Shown here piece by piece: positions 1 through 9,723 of a DNA stretch of 64,000 nucleotides (its first letter is position 1; each line of letters starts with the position of its first letter). Origin of the DNA: Polynucleobacter necessarius (GTDB taxonomy: Bacteria; Pseudomonadota; Gammaproteobacteria; Burkholderiales; Burkholderiaceae); contig NZ_LT606951.1 of NCBI RefSeq assembly GCF_900095205.1, forward strand, positions 1,302,001 to 1,366,000, written 5' to 3'. Under the pieces are notes generated by a model. It saw nothing but the letters and a program-made list of their open reading frames with translations. It was not told the DNA's origin and did no database searches. The translations under genes were made by a program, and so were the position numbers.

Positions 1-952
1 CTAGATGGGTCAATCCTTCGTTCTTCAAATAGGTTTTTACTGCGCTTAGAGCCTTATTGTTATTAGATCGAGGATCGCCATCACTATTTAAGAATACGAG
101 TTGCAGAATTGGCGCGACCTCCAATACATCGCCTCCGCGTTGCATGCATTCCAAAGCAGAAACCAATCGGGGCAACAAATCCTTTTCTTGAGTACTGCTA
201 TGCGCAAAACATCGAATCAGAAATTCCAAATCGGCTCTTGCCTTGGGTGCATTCCACATTCGGTGTAAAGGATTCTCCATGTTGAGCTTGGGCAAGAATT
301 GCTTCAGATGCTCAATTGGTGTTATTCCCTTTTCTTTGCAAGCCTGCGCAAAGAAAGTCCATGCACCACGCTGTTTCATCAAGCCATAATTGCCCATCAA
401 AAACTGTTGCGTATTACTTGCACCTAATTGCTTTAAAAGAACGTCATAATGGGCCTTCAAATCTGCAGGCAGATCACCCCACCAATCATCTAGACACTCC
501 TCTAATAACCTTTTACCGTCTTCTCGCAGGCTAAAACCGGGCTGCACTTCCGCAGAGATCGGCGCGGCATTGAGTAACCTACCAAACCAGCCATGAAAGG
601 TATCAATCACAATAACTTGAGGGCTCGCCAAGACTTTGAGATACAAAGATCTCGCCTGTGGAAGTAATTGACGAGCCTGTGCATTGGTAAGTCCACGTTT
701 TTCTAATTCTTGTGTAAGCGTTTGGTCATCAGCAGTAGAGAACTCTTGTAATAGTCCATAAAGGCGATCACGCATCTCCTGCGCAGCTTTACGAGTAAAG
801 GTGAGCGCTAGGATTTCGTGAGGCTTAGCGCCCGCCAAGAGCAAGCGAATCATGCGCGCAACCAAAAGCCAAGTTTTACCACTACCGGCGCAAGCAGAAA
901 CAATAATGGATTGATTTGGGTCACAAGCAATGGCATTGTCAAATTTTTGCAT
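1..952 (-). CDS. UvrD/AddA-like ATP-dependent helicase, N-terminal part (runs off window)
   Basis: Superfamily 1 DNA helicase, probably the AddA-type motor of a double-strand-break repair helicase-nuclease. The frame opens with ATG at 952-950 and stays open to the window edge, about 317 codons, so the C-terminal part is outside. Near the N-terminus it has a Walker A motif, ACAGSGKTW, at about residues 20-28, followed about 25 residues later by the UvrD/AddA motif LALTFTRKAAQEM. The start codon overlaps the TGA stop of the upstream nuclease gene (TGATG), which implies translational coupling and a stoichiometric complex. The family (helicase plus PD-(D/E)XK nuclease) is known; assignment to AddA rather than another UvrD paralogue rests on the neighbour. 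Confidence 0.85.
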   Translation of the reverse strand, partial: MQKFDNAIACDPNQSIIVSACAGSGKTWLLVARMIRLLLAGAKPHEILALTFTRKAAQEMRDRLYGLLQEFSTADDQTLTQELEKRGLTNAQARQLLPQARSLYLKVLASPQVIVIDTFHGWFGRLLNAAPISAEVQPGFSLREDGKRLLEECLDDWWGDLPADLKAHYDVLLKQLGASNTQQFLMGNYGLMKQRGAWTFFAQACKEKGITPIEHLKQFLPKLNMENPLHRMWNAPKARADLEFLIRCFAHSSTQEKDLLPRLVSALECMQRGGDVLEVAPILQLVFLNSDGDPRSNNNKALSAVKTYLKNEGLTHL

Positions 953-3942
953 CACCACATCCCCTTCCTGCAAATACCTCTTGCCTCGCAGTATTTACAC
1001 ACTCCATCAGGTGCAAATGCGGTGAGCTCCTTACCTGACCACAGCTTTTGCACATCCTCAGTTAACTGCTCTGAAAATTCTGGCATCAACTCGGCAATAT
1101 CCTCTACCTCTAAAGATCTCAGTAATTTTTTATCTCGCTTAACGTCAAGTTTCAAAGAAACCCATTGTGCTCGCTCTACTTGGTAATCCTGCAGATGTGC
1201 GGCTTGAGGGTTTTCATTAGCCGCGCGTGCATAAATTAATAATTGTGGATCGTCTAAAAGATGTTCCGCACGCTTTTTCATCTTGGTCATCGACTGATTT
1301 TTGTAATCAATCACCTCAGCTTGGTGTTCTGACTGGATATTAATATCAAAGCGATCCGCTCTTCCTTCGATGCGAATGACCCTGTCTTCACCATCAGGAC
1401 TAACAAAGTGCAGATCAAACCCCACTTTGTGTTCTGCATTGTGATAACGCCAACCTTGCGCTTCTCTTTGCAATTGCCAATCGACAAAACTAGGGATCTG
1501 TTTTTGCCAATCTCGCAAAGTACCTAGCACTCTGCCGTCCCCTTCAATGAGGCGTTTGAATTCTTTTTCAGAGATGGCATTTAACTGCTCTTCCATCCAT
1601 ACACGGCGAGCCGCAGTATTTTGATGAATTTGACTATCTGCTTTTTGCTCTTCAGTCTTGAGGGCTTGATAAAACTTGCCCAACAATGCGTGTAATGATT
1701 GGCCAGCTAAGGAGGCATCAAAACCATCGTCAAATTCTTTTGCTTCGCGTAAGCCCAATATGCTGCGCACATAGTATTTATAAGGGCAATCTCTTAAAGC
1801 CTTATAAGCACTCGGGCTCATAGACAATGGCAAAGAGAGATCTCGATCTAAAGTAGTCGCCGCCTTTTGTATGGGTCTTGCCATGCCTTCAAATATATTT
1901 GGCTGAGCACTCTCCACTTTCCATTTAGGCAAATGGGCTTGCAGGCGTTGAATCCATGCGGATGGGCGCAGTGGTTCACCACTCTTACTTTTACTCTGCC
2001 ATAACAAATCGACGCTTGCATAGGAAACTAATAGCTGTGAAAAATCACGCGCCTGCTGCACATACTGAGCGGTCATCGTCGAGGCTTTGAGCAATCGATT
2101 GAGCGCATCTGAGAAAAACAATGGGGACTCAGAAAATGCCGGTAATTGTTGTTCGTCACACCCCACTACCACGACCGCGTCAAAGGATCTTAAGCGGGTT
2201 GAACTCAAGGGCAAGATACTTAAAGTAGCTTGAGCCTCTTTACCCGCTTCCTCATATGAGGCCTCTTCCATGACGGATTTAATTAAGCTGATCCATTCTG
2301 GAAGATGCATCGCCACTTTTTGGAATTGCGTAGCACTCAGATCAAAGGCGCTGATTACTTTCAATAATTGCTTGCCGGCTGCATCCCTCTCTAACGCCTG
2401 AGCCATTCCAGTATCTTGGAGATTTTGTTGTAAGAGCACATAGGCGTTGCAGCAATCGAGCTTTAGCTCTTGCCAAGCATGGTGACGCTCGCGAACAAAT
2501 TGCAGGAGCTTTAATAAAGCTTCATTTGGCGCTGTATCCCGATTAGCGGCATAGGCGTTGGCGCGCTCCATCGCCATATAAAAAGTTTCCCAGCCAGACT
2601 TTGCTTGACTAGCGATCAAAATATCTTCGAGTTGTGCCACCAACCCGATACATATCTCGGGGTCCCTCTGAATACAACTCGGTATATCTAAGAAAGGGTT
2701 TTGTAAAAACTCCAATAAAGCACTGGCAGTGGGCCCCTCTTTAGGAGCACGAATCAACTCCAACCAACTATTGAGAGCCGCCGCTGCGCGCGTTGTATCT
2801 AATTTCCAACCTGTTTCATCACGAATCTTTAAGGCAGGCCCTAGGCGCGTTAACAGGGCCCTGACTCTTCTGGCTGCCAGACGATCTTGTGCAACCAGGG
2901 CAATATTTTTCTTGCCGTCAATCAAGTGCCCCTCAATTGCTGTAGTTGCTGCCCACGCCAACTCCTCAAAACGTCTTGCTGAAATCAAATGCCAGTTTTC
3001 ATAGGGTGCTGATTCAATATTGGCTTTAAGTTGTTGCGCTTGTAGTTCACTTAACTCCACTAAATCCCCTGCGGCGTTTTCTCCCGTAAGCGCTTCGGAC
3101 CACAAGGCAGCGGATTGCCAATCTAAAGTCACCTCAACTACCCGAGCGTACTGAACATAGTCACAGAGATAAGCCCCCATCACCTCTCGATCAATTAACT
3201 TAGGATCTGCTGTCTGCACCCATATCAATGGTCTGGCATTCTGTTGACTTGCCTTCACTGCTTCTAAGTGAGCAGCCATAGCAAATTGCTTGCGAAAGAC
3301 TGGATCTTCAACGCTACTTAAATAACGCCAGAAGGCAAGCAAGACTTCGGATTCTTGGTCAACAACTTTTCTCGAGAGTTCGGGATAAGCAAGCGCAATC
3401 GTTTGCTCCAAAACCTCTTCTATTTTTTTACCCCATACTTCGACATCAACTGAACCACTTCTTATTAAAAGATTTAACTGATCGTGCAGTTGCGGAATGA
3501 TTGCTTCAGACAAAATGTCGCAGGCATCGATGACGAATTTAGCTAAACCCCACGCGCCCGATTCACTCTCCGCTTTAAACCATGTCTTTAGTTTGGGATG
3601 TTTACGTAAATTCACATAAACAGAAATCCAACGCTCTAAGTCACTTTGTTTTTTTGGGAACTTCCATGCACCTGGTGCAGCTTCCAGCCAATCAGTAAAA
3701 CTAATCACTTGTGGCAAAAAGGCAATACTTGGGTCTAGATTGTCGGGACGATACTTTTCCAGCGCCGCCCGCACACCAATTAGAGGGCCTGCGGTACTCA
3801 GCACCACAAGGGGGCGTTGTTTAGTTTGCAGTGCACAATTCCAAATTCCTTCTGCTAACTGCTCAAGCGCACTAGCATCGGGCGTAATGGCCCATGATTG
3901 CACTTGTTTTTGAGCAGAATAAATAGGAAATGGCTGCTGCAT
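952..3942 (-). CDS. PD-(D/E)XK nuclease family protein, AddB-like
   Basis: A 996-residue protein that looks like the nuclease/scaffold partner (AddB-like) of the helicase encoded directly downstream. The C-terminal nuclease shows GRADRFD (about 860-866) and VIDYKNQ (about 878-884), the acidic residues and Lys of a PD-(D/E)XK site. A Cys in CPYKYY and three Cys near the end (C982, C985, C991 in CKYCEARGIC) match the iron-sulphur staple seen in AddB-type nucleases. The N-terminal two-thirds resembles an inactivated helicase scaffold; no Walker A motif is evident. ATG at 3942 has a weak ribosome site. It is divergent from trxA across about 130 bp. The gene is intact, unlike most of its surroundings. 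Confidence 0.85.
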   Translation of the reverse strand: MQQPFPIYSAQKQVQSWAITPDASALEQLAEGIWNCALQTKQRPLVVLSTAGPLIGVRAALEKYRPDNLDPSIAFLPQVISFTDWLEAAPGAWKFPKKQSDLERWISVYVNLRKHPKLKTWFKAESESGAWGLAKFVIDACDILSEAIIPQLHDQLNLLIRSGSVDVEVWGKKIEEVLEQTIALAYPELSRKVVDQESEVLLAFWRYLSSVEDPVFRKQFAMAAHLEAVKASQQNARPLIWVQTADPKLIDREVMGAYLCDYVQYARVVEVTLDWQSAALWSEALTGENAAGDLVELSELQAQQLKANIESAPYENWHLISARRFEELAWAATTAIEGHLIDGKKNIALVAQDRLAARRVRALLTRLGPALKIRDETGWKLDTTRAAAALNSWLELIRAPKEGPTASALLEFLQNPFLDIPSCIQRDPEICIGLVAQLEDILIASQAKSGWETFYMAMERANAYAANRDTAPNEALLKLLQFVRERHHAWQELKLDCCNAYVLLQQNLQDTGMAQALERDAAGKQLLKVISAFDLSATQFQKVAMHLPEWISLIKSVMEEASYEEAGKEAQATLSILPLSSTRLRSFDAVVVVGCDEQQLPAFSESPLFFSDALNRLLKASTMTAQYVQQARDFSQLLVSYASVDLLWQSKSKSGEPLRPSAWIQRLQAHLPKWKVESAQPNIFEGMARPIQKAATTLDRDLSLPLSMSPSAYKALRDCPYKYYVRSILGLREAKEFDDGFDASLAGQSLHALLGKFYQALKTEEQKADSQIHQNTAARRVWMEEQLNAISEKEFKRLIEGDGRVLGTLRDWQKQIPSFVDWQLQREAQGWRYHNAEHKVGFDLHFVSPDGEDRVIRIEGRADRFDINIQSEHQAEVIDYKNQSMTKMKKRAEHLLDDPQLLIYARAANENPQAAHLQDYQVERAQWVSLKLDVKRDKKLLRSLEVEDIAELMPEFSEQLTEDVQKLWSGKELTAFAPDGVCKYCEARGICRKGMW

Positions 3943-4074
3943 TAAGCAAAGTCTTTTATTTGGTTTTTACAGAAAATTTTCAATTTTGAGCAGAACATTC
4001 CGCCTATTGCTAATATAAGCGCTGTAACGCCATAATTAAATAACTCGCTAAATAAGTTTAAATAAGGAATTTTC

Positions 4075-4401
4075 ATGAGTGCCGGCATTAAATATGTAAC
4101 TGACGCCTCTTTCGAACAAGACGTCCTCAAGTCTAATAAACCAGTTCTCCTCGACTTCTGGGCTGAATGGTGTGGTCCTTGCAAAATGATTGGTCCAATC
4201 CTAGAGGAACTCTCTGGTGAGTACGGCGACAAATTGCAAATTGCCAAAATGAATGTGGATGAGAACCAAGGCGTTCCTGCCCAGTTCAATATTCGTGGCA
4301 TTCCTACGCTGATCCTATTTAAGAGCGGCACTGTTGCTGCTCAAAAAGTAGGCGCTTTGGCCAAATCTCAGTTGACTGCGTTTATTGATAGTCATCTATA
4401 A
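4075..4401 (+). CDS. trxA: thioredoxin
   Basis: Thioredoxin of 108 residues, a cytoplasmic dithiol reductant for ribonucleotide reductase, peroxiredoxins and other proteins. The active site WCGPCK is complete (C33 and C36), the buried Asp27 is present, and the cis-Pro loop (RGIPTL) is seen. Length is typical. ATG at 4075 follows an AAGGAA ribosome site. It lies immediately upstream of rho, the usual order in many proteobacteria. Confidence 0.97.
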   Translation: MSAGIKYVTDASFEQDVLKSNKPVLLDFWAEWCGPCKMIGPILEELSGEYGDKLQIAKMNVDENQGVPAQFNIRGIPTLILFKSGTVAAQKVGALAKSQLTAFIDSHL

Positions 4402-4671
4402 ATAGTCTCAGACCATGGGTTCACTGGGTGAGCCTGTGGTTTTTACTGATGTTCCTTGCTTGTCAGACCCCGTTTTTAGTGTAGTATTACATCCAGCAGC
4501 AGTTCAGCGCCTTCTCTAAAGCGCTCATTTCCAGCAATTTACCTCCCCCTTCTTTTAGCAAACATCCTAAATTTCGTTTTTCACATCTGTTTGTCTGATC
4601 TCAAGACAGCGATACCTCAAATCAAATTCAAACCATTCTGATTTTTCCTTTTATTTACACCCGAGAACCAC

Positions 4672-5934
4672 ATGCAATTAACTGAACTCAAAGGCCTTCA
4701 CGTATCCGCTCTGCTTGAAATGGCAGCTAGCTTGGAGATTGAAAACACTCAACGGATGCGCAAACAAGAATTGATGTTTGCCATTCTGAAAAAACGTGCG
4801 AAGGCTGGTGAAACCGTTTTCGGTGACGGCACCTTGGAAGTATTGCCAGATGGCTTTGGTTTCTTGCGTTCTCCTGAAGCCTCATACATAGCTTCACCTG
4901 ATGACATATACATTTCTCCAGCGCAGATCCGCCGCTTTAATTTACATACAGGCGATAGCGTTGAAGGCGAAGTACGCACCCCTAAAGATGGTGAGCGTTA
5001 CTTTGCATTGGTAAAGGTAGACAAGATCAACGGTTTGGCTCCAGAAGCCCTCAAGAACCGCATCATGTTCGAAAACTTAACGCCATTACACCCGAACCGT
5101 GTAATTAGCTTAGAGCGTGATATCAAGGCTGAAGAGAATTTAACCGGTCGTATTATCGATATGATCTCGCCAATTGGCTACGGCCAACGCGGGTTGATCG
5201 TAGCTTCTCCAAAATCCGGTAAGACCGTGATAATGCAGCACATTGCTCATGCAATTGCCACAAACAATCCTGAAGCCATTCTGATTGTGTTGCTCGTCGA
5301 CGAGCGCCCTGAAGAAGTAACTGAAATGCAACGCTCAGTACGTGGTGAAGTGGTCGCCTCCACTTTCGATGAACCTGCAGTTCGTCACGTACAAGTTGCT
5401 GAGATGGTGATTGAAAAAGCAAAACGTTTAGTCGAGATGGGCAAAGATGTCATCATCTTGTTGGACTCCATTACTCGTCTTGCTCGCGCATACAACACCG
5501 TAGTGCCTTCATCAGGCAAAGTACTTTCTGGTGGTGTGGATGCGAATGCGCTACAACGTCCAAAACGTTTCTTTGGTGCGGCACGTAATATTGAAGAAGG
5601 TGGCTCATTAACCATCATCGCCACCGCCCTGATTGAAACCGGTAGCCGTATGGATGACCTCATCTATGAAGAGTTCAAAGGTACTGGCAACATGGAAGTT
5701 CATCTCGAGCGTCGCTTGGCTGAACGTCGTGTCTACCCATCGATCAACCTCAATAAGTCTGGCACCCGTCGTGAAGAACTCTTGGTTAAAGCTGAGAACC
5801 TCCAGAAGATCTGGGTATTGCGTAAATTGTTGGCCGATATGGACGATATCGAGGCGATGAACTTCATTGTCGATAAGCTCAAATCCACCAAAAATAATGG
5901 TGAATTCTTCGACTTGATGCGTCGCGGAGGCTAA
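4672..5934 (+). CDS. rho: transcription termination factor Rho
   Basis: Rho is a hexameric RNA-dependent ATPase that ends transcription at Rho-dependent sites. The 420-residue product has the usual length. It has an N-terminal Rho helix-bundle, a cold-shock-like RNA-binding domain with GFGFLRSPE, and the RecA-like core with the P-loop [10 protein letters not shown] (around residues 175-186). Walker B ([11 protein letters not shown]) and the Q/R-loop region ([15 protein letters not shown]) are also present. About 270 bp separate it from trxA, room for its own promoter and long leader. A strong intrinsic terminator follows. Confidence 0.98.
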   Translation: MQLTELKGLHVSALLEMAASLEIENTQRMRKQELMFAILKKRAKAGETVFGDGTLEVLPDGFGFLRSPEASYIASPDDIYISPAQIRRFNLHTGDSVEGEVRTPKDGERYFALVKVDKINGLAPEALKNRIMFENLTPLHPNRVISLERDIKAEENLTGRIIDMISPIGYGQRGLIVASPKSGKTVIMQHIAHAIATNNPEAILIVLLVDERPEEVTEMQRSVRGEVVASTFDEPAVRHVQVAEMVIEKAKRLVEMGKDVIILLDSITRLARAYNTVVPSSGKVLSGGVDANALQRPKRFFGAARNIEEGGSLTIIATALIETGSRMDDLIYEEFKGTGNMEVHLERRLAERRVYPSINLNKSGTRREELLVKAENLQKIWVLRKLLADMDDIEAMNFIVDKLKSTKNNGEFFDLMRRGG

Positions 5935-5964
5935 TTTAGATGCCCTTAGGGGCTATTTAAAGAT

Positions 5965-5989
5965 AAAAGGGGCTGTTTTAGCCCCTTTT
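5965..5989 (+). terminator. Rho-independent terminator of rho
   Basis: Perfect 10-bp stem, AAAAGGGGCT pairing with AGCCCCTTTT, closed by the loop GTTTT, starting 30 bases after the rho stop codon. The descending arm supplies a short U run. Confidence 0.9.
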
Positions 5990-6127
5990 GCACACCTAAA
6001 CAGCGCTTTGTTGTTGATTTCATGGCATAATTTCGCCTTTGCTGCACCATTAACAACTTGCTTTTAAAACCTGGGAAAGTATTTAAGTCAATTTGGCTCA
6101 AACGGCTACCCGCTCATAGGACTCAAC

Positions 6128-6475
6128 ATGAAACCTGGCATTCACCCCGAATATCGTGAAATCGTCTTTGTAGACGTTTCTAATAACTTCAGCTTCAAGA
6201 CTCGCTCCACTATGTCTACTAAAGAGACAATCAAGTGGGAAGATGGCAATGAATATCCATTAGCCAAGATCGAGACTTCATCTGAATCACACCCTTTCTA
6301 CACTGGTACCCAAAAAATTATGGATACCGCTGGTCGTGTTGAGAAATTCCGTCAGAAGTTCGGTACTAAAGCGGTTGCTAAAGCTACCGGTGATGGCGCT
6401 GCTAAAACAGCTGAGAAAAAAGCTGCTGCTGCAGAAGCTAAAGCTGCTGAAAAAACAGCTAAGAAGAAGGCTTAA
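6128..6475 (+). CDS. rpmE: 50S ribosomal protein L31 type B, with a Lys/Ala-rich tail
   Basis: Type B L31 of the large ribosomal subunit. The first ~80 residues carry the family sequence ([35 protein letters not shown]), and the zinc-binding Cys residues of type A L31 are absent. The product is 115 residues, longer than the usual ~85-90, because of a tail of about 35 residues made almost only of Ala, Lys, Glu and Thr. Such tails occur in some betaproteobacterial ribosomal proteins. It follows rho, a common Burkholderiales arrangement, and has its own terminator. Confidence 0.95.
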   Translation: MKPGIHPEYREIVFVDVSNNFSFKTRSTMSTKETIKWEDGNEYPLAKIETSSESHPFYTGTQKIMDTAGRVEKFRQKFGTKAVAKATGDGAAKTAEKKAAAAEAKAAEKTAKKKA

Positions 6476-6515
6476 TCCACTTCTATTCGCAGGGTATGTG
6501 AAATACCTACTCTGC

Positions 6516-6553
6516 AAAATAATCAAGGCAGCGTTTGCTGCCTTGATTATTTT
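6516..6553 (+). terminator. Rho-independent terminator of rpmE
   Basis: Very strong hairpin with a perfect 17-bp stem (6516-6532 with 6537-6553) around the loop GTTT, ending in TTTT. It stops only 11 bases before the ATG of the next gene, so that gene must use a promoter inside or past the hairpin, or read-through. Confidence 0.93.
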
Positions 6554-6564
6554 GAACTTCATCC

Positions 6565-8283
6565 ATGGTCAAACTTACCGCCGCCACCACTAAATCCATT
6601 CCCCGCATTATTATTTTTGCGCTGACTTTGGTTTATGGTTTTGCAGGTTTGTTCTTTCGGGACCCTTGGAAGAACGAAGATGCAATCGGCTTTGGTGGCA
6701 TGTGGTCATTCTTTCGCGGCAACTCCATTGATTGGGTAGTTCCGCACTTAACCGGTCGCGACATTTCTCTTGGAACGCCTCTGCCCTATTGGATGGGAGC
6801 TACTCTCATCGAATGGTTTGGTCCGTTCATTGGCGCCACCAATGCAGCCCGCTTATATGCGGCAATCTGCTTCTTCTCTGCTGCTTTAGCCATTTGGTAC
6901 GCCACCTATTTATTGGGACGTTGTCGTGAAGTCCAACCAATGGCTCTCGCTGTTGGTGGTCAACCAGATATGAAGAGCTATGGCATGACCTTAGCCGATG
7001 GCGCGCTACTCATTTTCTTAGCATGCGTTGGTTTAGCTCAACGTGCTCATGAGACAACGCCGATGATGGCACAGCTGATGGGCATCAGTATTGTGTTGTA
7101 TGGCGCTGTGCGCGGTTTAGATAAACCATGGCAAGGCGGTCTCTGGACGGGACTTGGCATCGCCATTGTTGCACTCTCAAGCAACCTCACGCTCAGTCTC
7201 ATCATCGTCTCTTCGACCATCATTGCCGTCATCACTAGCAATGCTAAATTACGCTTTCGTTGGACACTCACAAGCACTGTTTTAGGTTTAATCGATTTTG
7301 CAATCTGGCCCATTGTTTGGTATTTGGCAGATCTTCCTGTGCACTGGCGACACATTGCTGAAGAAGGCTGGCGCAATATGCCAGAGATGTGCGCAACTCC
7401 TTCACTTGAGTCGCTAAGGTTTTTAAGCGCGAACTTCTGGGCTTACGCTTGGCCAGTTTGGCCATTAGCTATCGTCTCCTTGGCGCACTGGGGACGTAAT
7501 ACAGATTCCGGCGCATGGCGCGCACCGCATCTTTGCATTCCAATGAGCTTATTTATTGGAAGCTTCATTTATGTTTTGTTCCGCCTTGAAGCAAACGAAC
7601 ATGATTTAATGATTTTGATTCCTAGCCTTTCCATTGTGGCTGCATTTAGCTTACCAGTCCTCAAGCGCAGTGTCATTAGCTTCATTGATTGGTTCGCGAT
7701 GTTTAGCTTCACACTCGTTGCTCTAGCCGTTTGGATTATTTGGCTAGCTAAAGTGACAGGCTACCCAGAAACTAGTGCAGCTAATATTGCCCGGCTACTC
7801 CCTGGTTTTGAAAGTCAATTCAATGTCTTAGCCTTTATCATAGCCCTCGCTATTACAGGAGTGTGGCTCGCTGTTGTGCGCTGGAGAACTTCTCGTGCAC
7901 CCAAAGAAATTTGGCGTTGTCTGATTATTTCTGCATCTGGCACCACATTGATGTGGGTTCTCTTGATGACTCTTTGGCTACCCACCATTAACTATGCCAA
8001 AACCTATCGTCATGTTTCGGCTCGTTTAGTTCAGGTGATTCCATCTGGTGGCGGTTGCATCGATACAAGTAGCTTAGGTTTTGCGCAGCTAGCATCTTTT
8101 GAATACTTTACTAAGCTGAAGTTACGCGATGACCCGAACTGCCCATGGATGCTCACTCATAGCCAATTTGAGGCAAAGGCATTCGCGCAATTAAATAACA
8201 AGAAGCTCACCCTGCTTTGGGAAGATCGCCGCGCAGCTGACCACGACGAACGCTTACGCCTTTATGAAGTCATTCCAAAATAA
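6565..8283 (+). CDS. multi-pass membrane glycosyltransferase, ArnT/PMT-like (GT-C fold)
   Basis: A 572-residue inner-membrane protein with about 11-12 predicted hydrophobic helices. After the first helix comes the acidic motif RDPWKNEDA (around residues 30-38), comparable with the Asp/Glu motif in the first periplasmic loop of ArnT/PMT glycosyltransferases, which use polyprenyl-phosphate sugars to modify lipid A or proteins. A soluble C-terminal domain of about 100 residues follows the last helix. The acceptor and sugar cannot be read from sequence. ATG at 6565 is the first start after the rpmE terminator. It is intact and separated from the broken MATE gene by only a few bases, probably once an operon. 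Confidence 0.75.
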   Translation: MVKLTAATTKSIPRIIIFALTLVYGFAGLFFRDPWKNEDAIGFGGMWSFFRGNSIDWVVPHLTGRDISLGTPLPYWMGATLIEWFGPFIGATNAARLYAAICFFSAALAIWYATYLLGRCREVQPMALAVGGQPDMKSYGMTLADGALLIFLACVGLAQRAHETTPMMAQLMGISIVLYGAVRGLDKPWQGGLWTGLGIAIVALSSNLTLSLIIVSSTIIAVITSNAKLRFRWTLTSTVLGLIDFAIWPIVWYLADLPVHWRHIAEEGWRNMPEMCATPSLESLRFLSANFWAYAWPVWPLAIVSLAHWGRNTDSGAWRAPHLCIPMSLFIGSFIYVLFRLEANEHDLMILIPSLSIVAAFSLPVLKRSVISFIDWFAMFSFTLVALAVWIIWLAKVTGYPETSAANIARLLPGFESQFNVLAFIIALAITGVWLAVVRWRTSRAPKEIWRCLIISASGTTLMWVLLMTLWLPTINYAKTYRHVSARLVQVIPSGGGCIDTSSLGFAQLASFEYFTKLKLRDDPNCPWMLTHSQFEAKAFAQLNNKKLTLLWEDRRAADHDERLRLYEVIPK

Positions 8284-8286
8284 ATC

Positions 8287-9687
8287 GTGCTGCACTTTAA
8301 GCTATCGCGTCTACGCGAGGATATTCCCTCTCTATTAAAACTCTAAGCAGGCCCTTTACTCATTGGTCAGCTCGCAGGGATTGCTTTTGGCGTCCTAGAT
8401 ACCGCGATGACAGCACGCTACTCAGCCGATGATTTAGCTGCACTAGCAATGGCTTCCGCAATTTTTATCAGTGTGTATGTTGGTCTAACAGGTGTGATCT
8501 CTGCCCTCGTACCAATTGCAGGTCAACTCTTTGGGGCGAAGCGTTTTTCAGAAATCGGCGAGGAAGTACGCCAAGCAACCTGGCTAGCATTGGGACTCAC
8601 CGTACTGGGTTGCTTTGTCTTACTCAACGCAGACCATCTATTGACTATCTCACAGGTCAATGTGGTTATTGAAGATAAGGCAAAGCTCTATCTCGGTACC
8701 TTAGCATTAGGTTTGCTAGCAAGTATGGGAATGCGTGTCTTAATGGCACTTCATAACATAACGCCGTATCACGCCCTACCATGATTACTGTTGTACAAAT
8801 TATTGGCTTAGCCCTCGAATTGCCCCTCAACTTGTTATTTATCTATGGTGGTTTAGGCTTTGAAGGCATGGGTGGCCCAGGGGTTGTGCAATGGCTACCG
8901 TCATCATTAATTGGTCATGGCTATTAATGACTCTGGGCTTTGTCTTATTTGATCGCTTTTATAGACCATTTAAGATCTTTGCACGCTTTAGCATGCCTGA
9001 CTGGCATCGCATTTGGACCTTGCTCAGGCTTGGAACACCTATCGGCTTTAGCTACCTCATTGAAGTGACCTCATTCACATTTATGTCACTCTTTATTGTG
9101 CGTCTAGGAACTACCGCATTAGCAGGCCACCAAATTGTTGCCAATATGGGAGCCATCATTTATATGGTGCCCCTCTCCCTTTCGATTGCCACTATGCCCT
9201 TAGTATCACAATCGATTGGCGCCAATAAACCAGAGCGTGCTGAAGAGATAGGTTGGTCGTCGGTCTTTTTTACTACCGGACTTTGCATCACGATTGGTAT
9301 CGCAGTATGGACTTTCAGAATGCAATTATTAGATTTATATGATCCGCCTACTGAAGTCAAAGCCTTCTCAATGCCACTATTTTATTTATCGCCTTCTATC
9401 AAATCTTTGATGCCCTACAAGTCACAGCGGCGTTTATTTTGCGTGCCTACCACATCGCTTTTTGGCCGATGGTGATTTATGCTGGTTCACTATGGGGCGT
9501 TGGACTTGGTGGCGGCTACCTCATGGGCTTTAATGTATTTGGCAATACACCGACCTTCTTACAAGGCGCCAATGGATTTTGGGCAGGTAACAGCCTGAGC
9601 TTAGGATTAGCAGCCTGCTTTTTACTTTATCTGTTTAGAAGAACGGCGGAGCGCTATGAGAAAACGCATCCGCCAGTAGAAGCCTAG
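8287..9687 (+). pseudogene. MATE family efflux transporter, disrupted
   Basis: Recognisable remains of a MATE (NorM-like) multidrug/sodium antiporter. Frame 1 starts at GTG 8287, meets an in-frame TAA at 8344-8346, then continues with a typical first helix (GPLLIGQLAG, TAMTARYSADDLAALA). The reading frame shifts near 8765-8785, again near 8880-8890 (continuing as MATVIINWSW) and again near 9395-9440 (continuing as LRAYHIAFWPMVIYAGS). All parts of a ~460-residue MATE protein can be found in order, so this is point decay rather than deletion. One stop plus three frameshifts make a functional product implausible. Confidence 0.88.
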
Positions 9688-9723
9688 AAAACCTGCTTTA
9701 CCAACGACCGCACTACTTACTTT

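Noticed and set aside
4402..4671. A small gene or riboswitch between trxA and rho
   Set aside because: No credible open frame or known riboswitch pattern; likely rho's promoter and leader only.
5140..5663. Open frames on the minus strand opposite rho
   Set aside because: They are mirror frames of a highly conserved gene with no start signals or family features.
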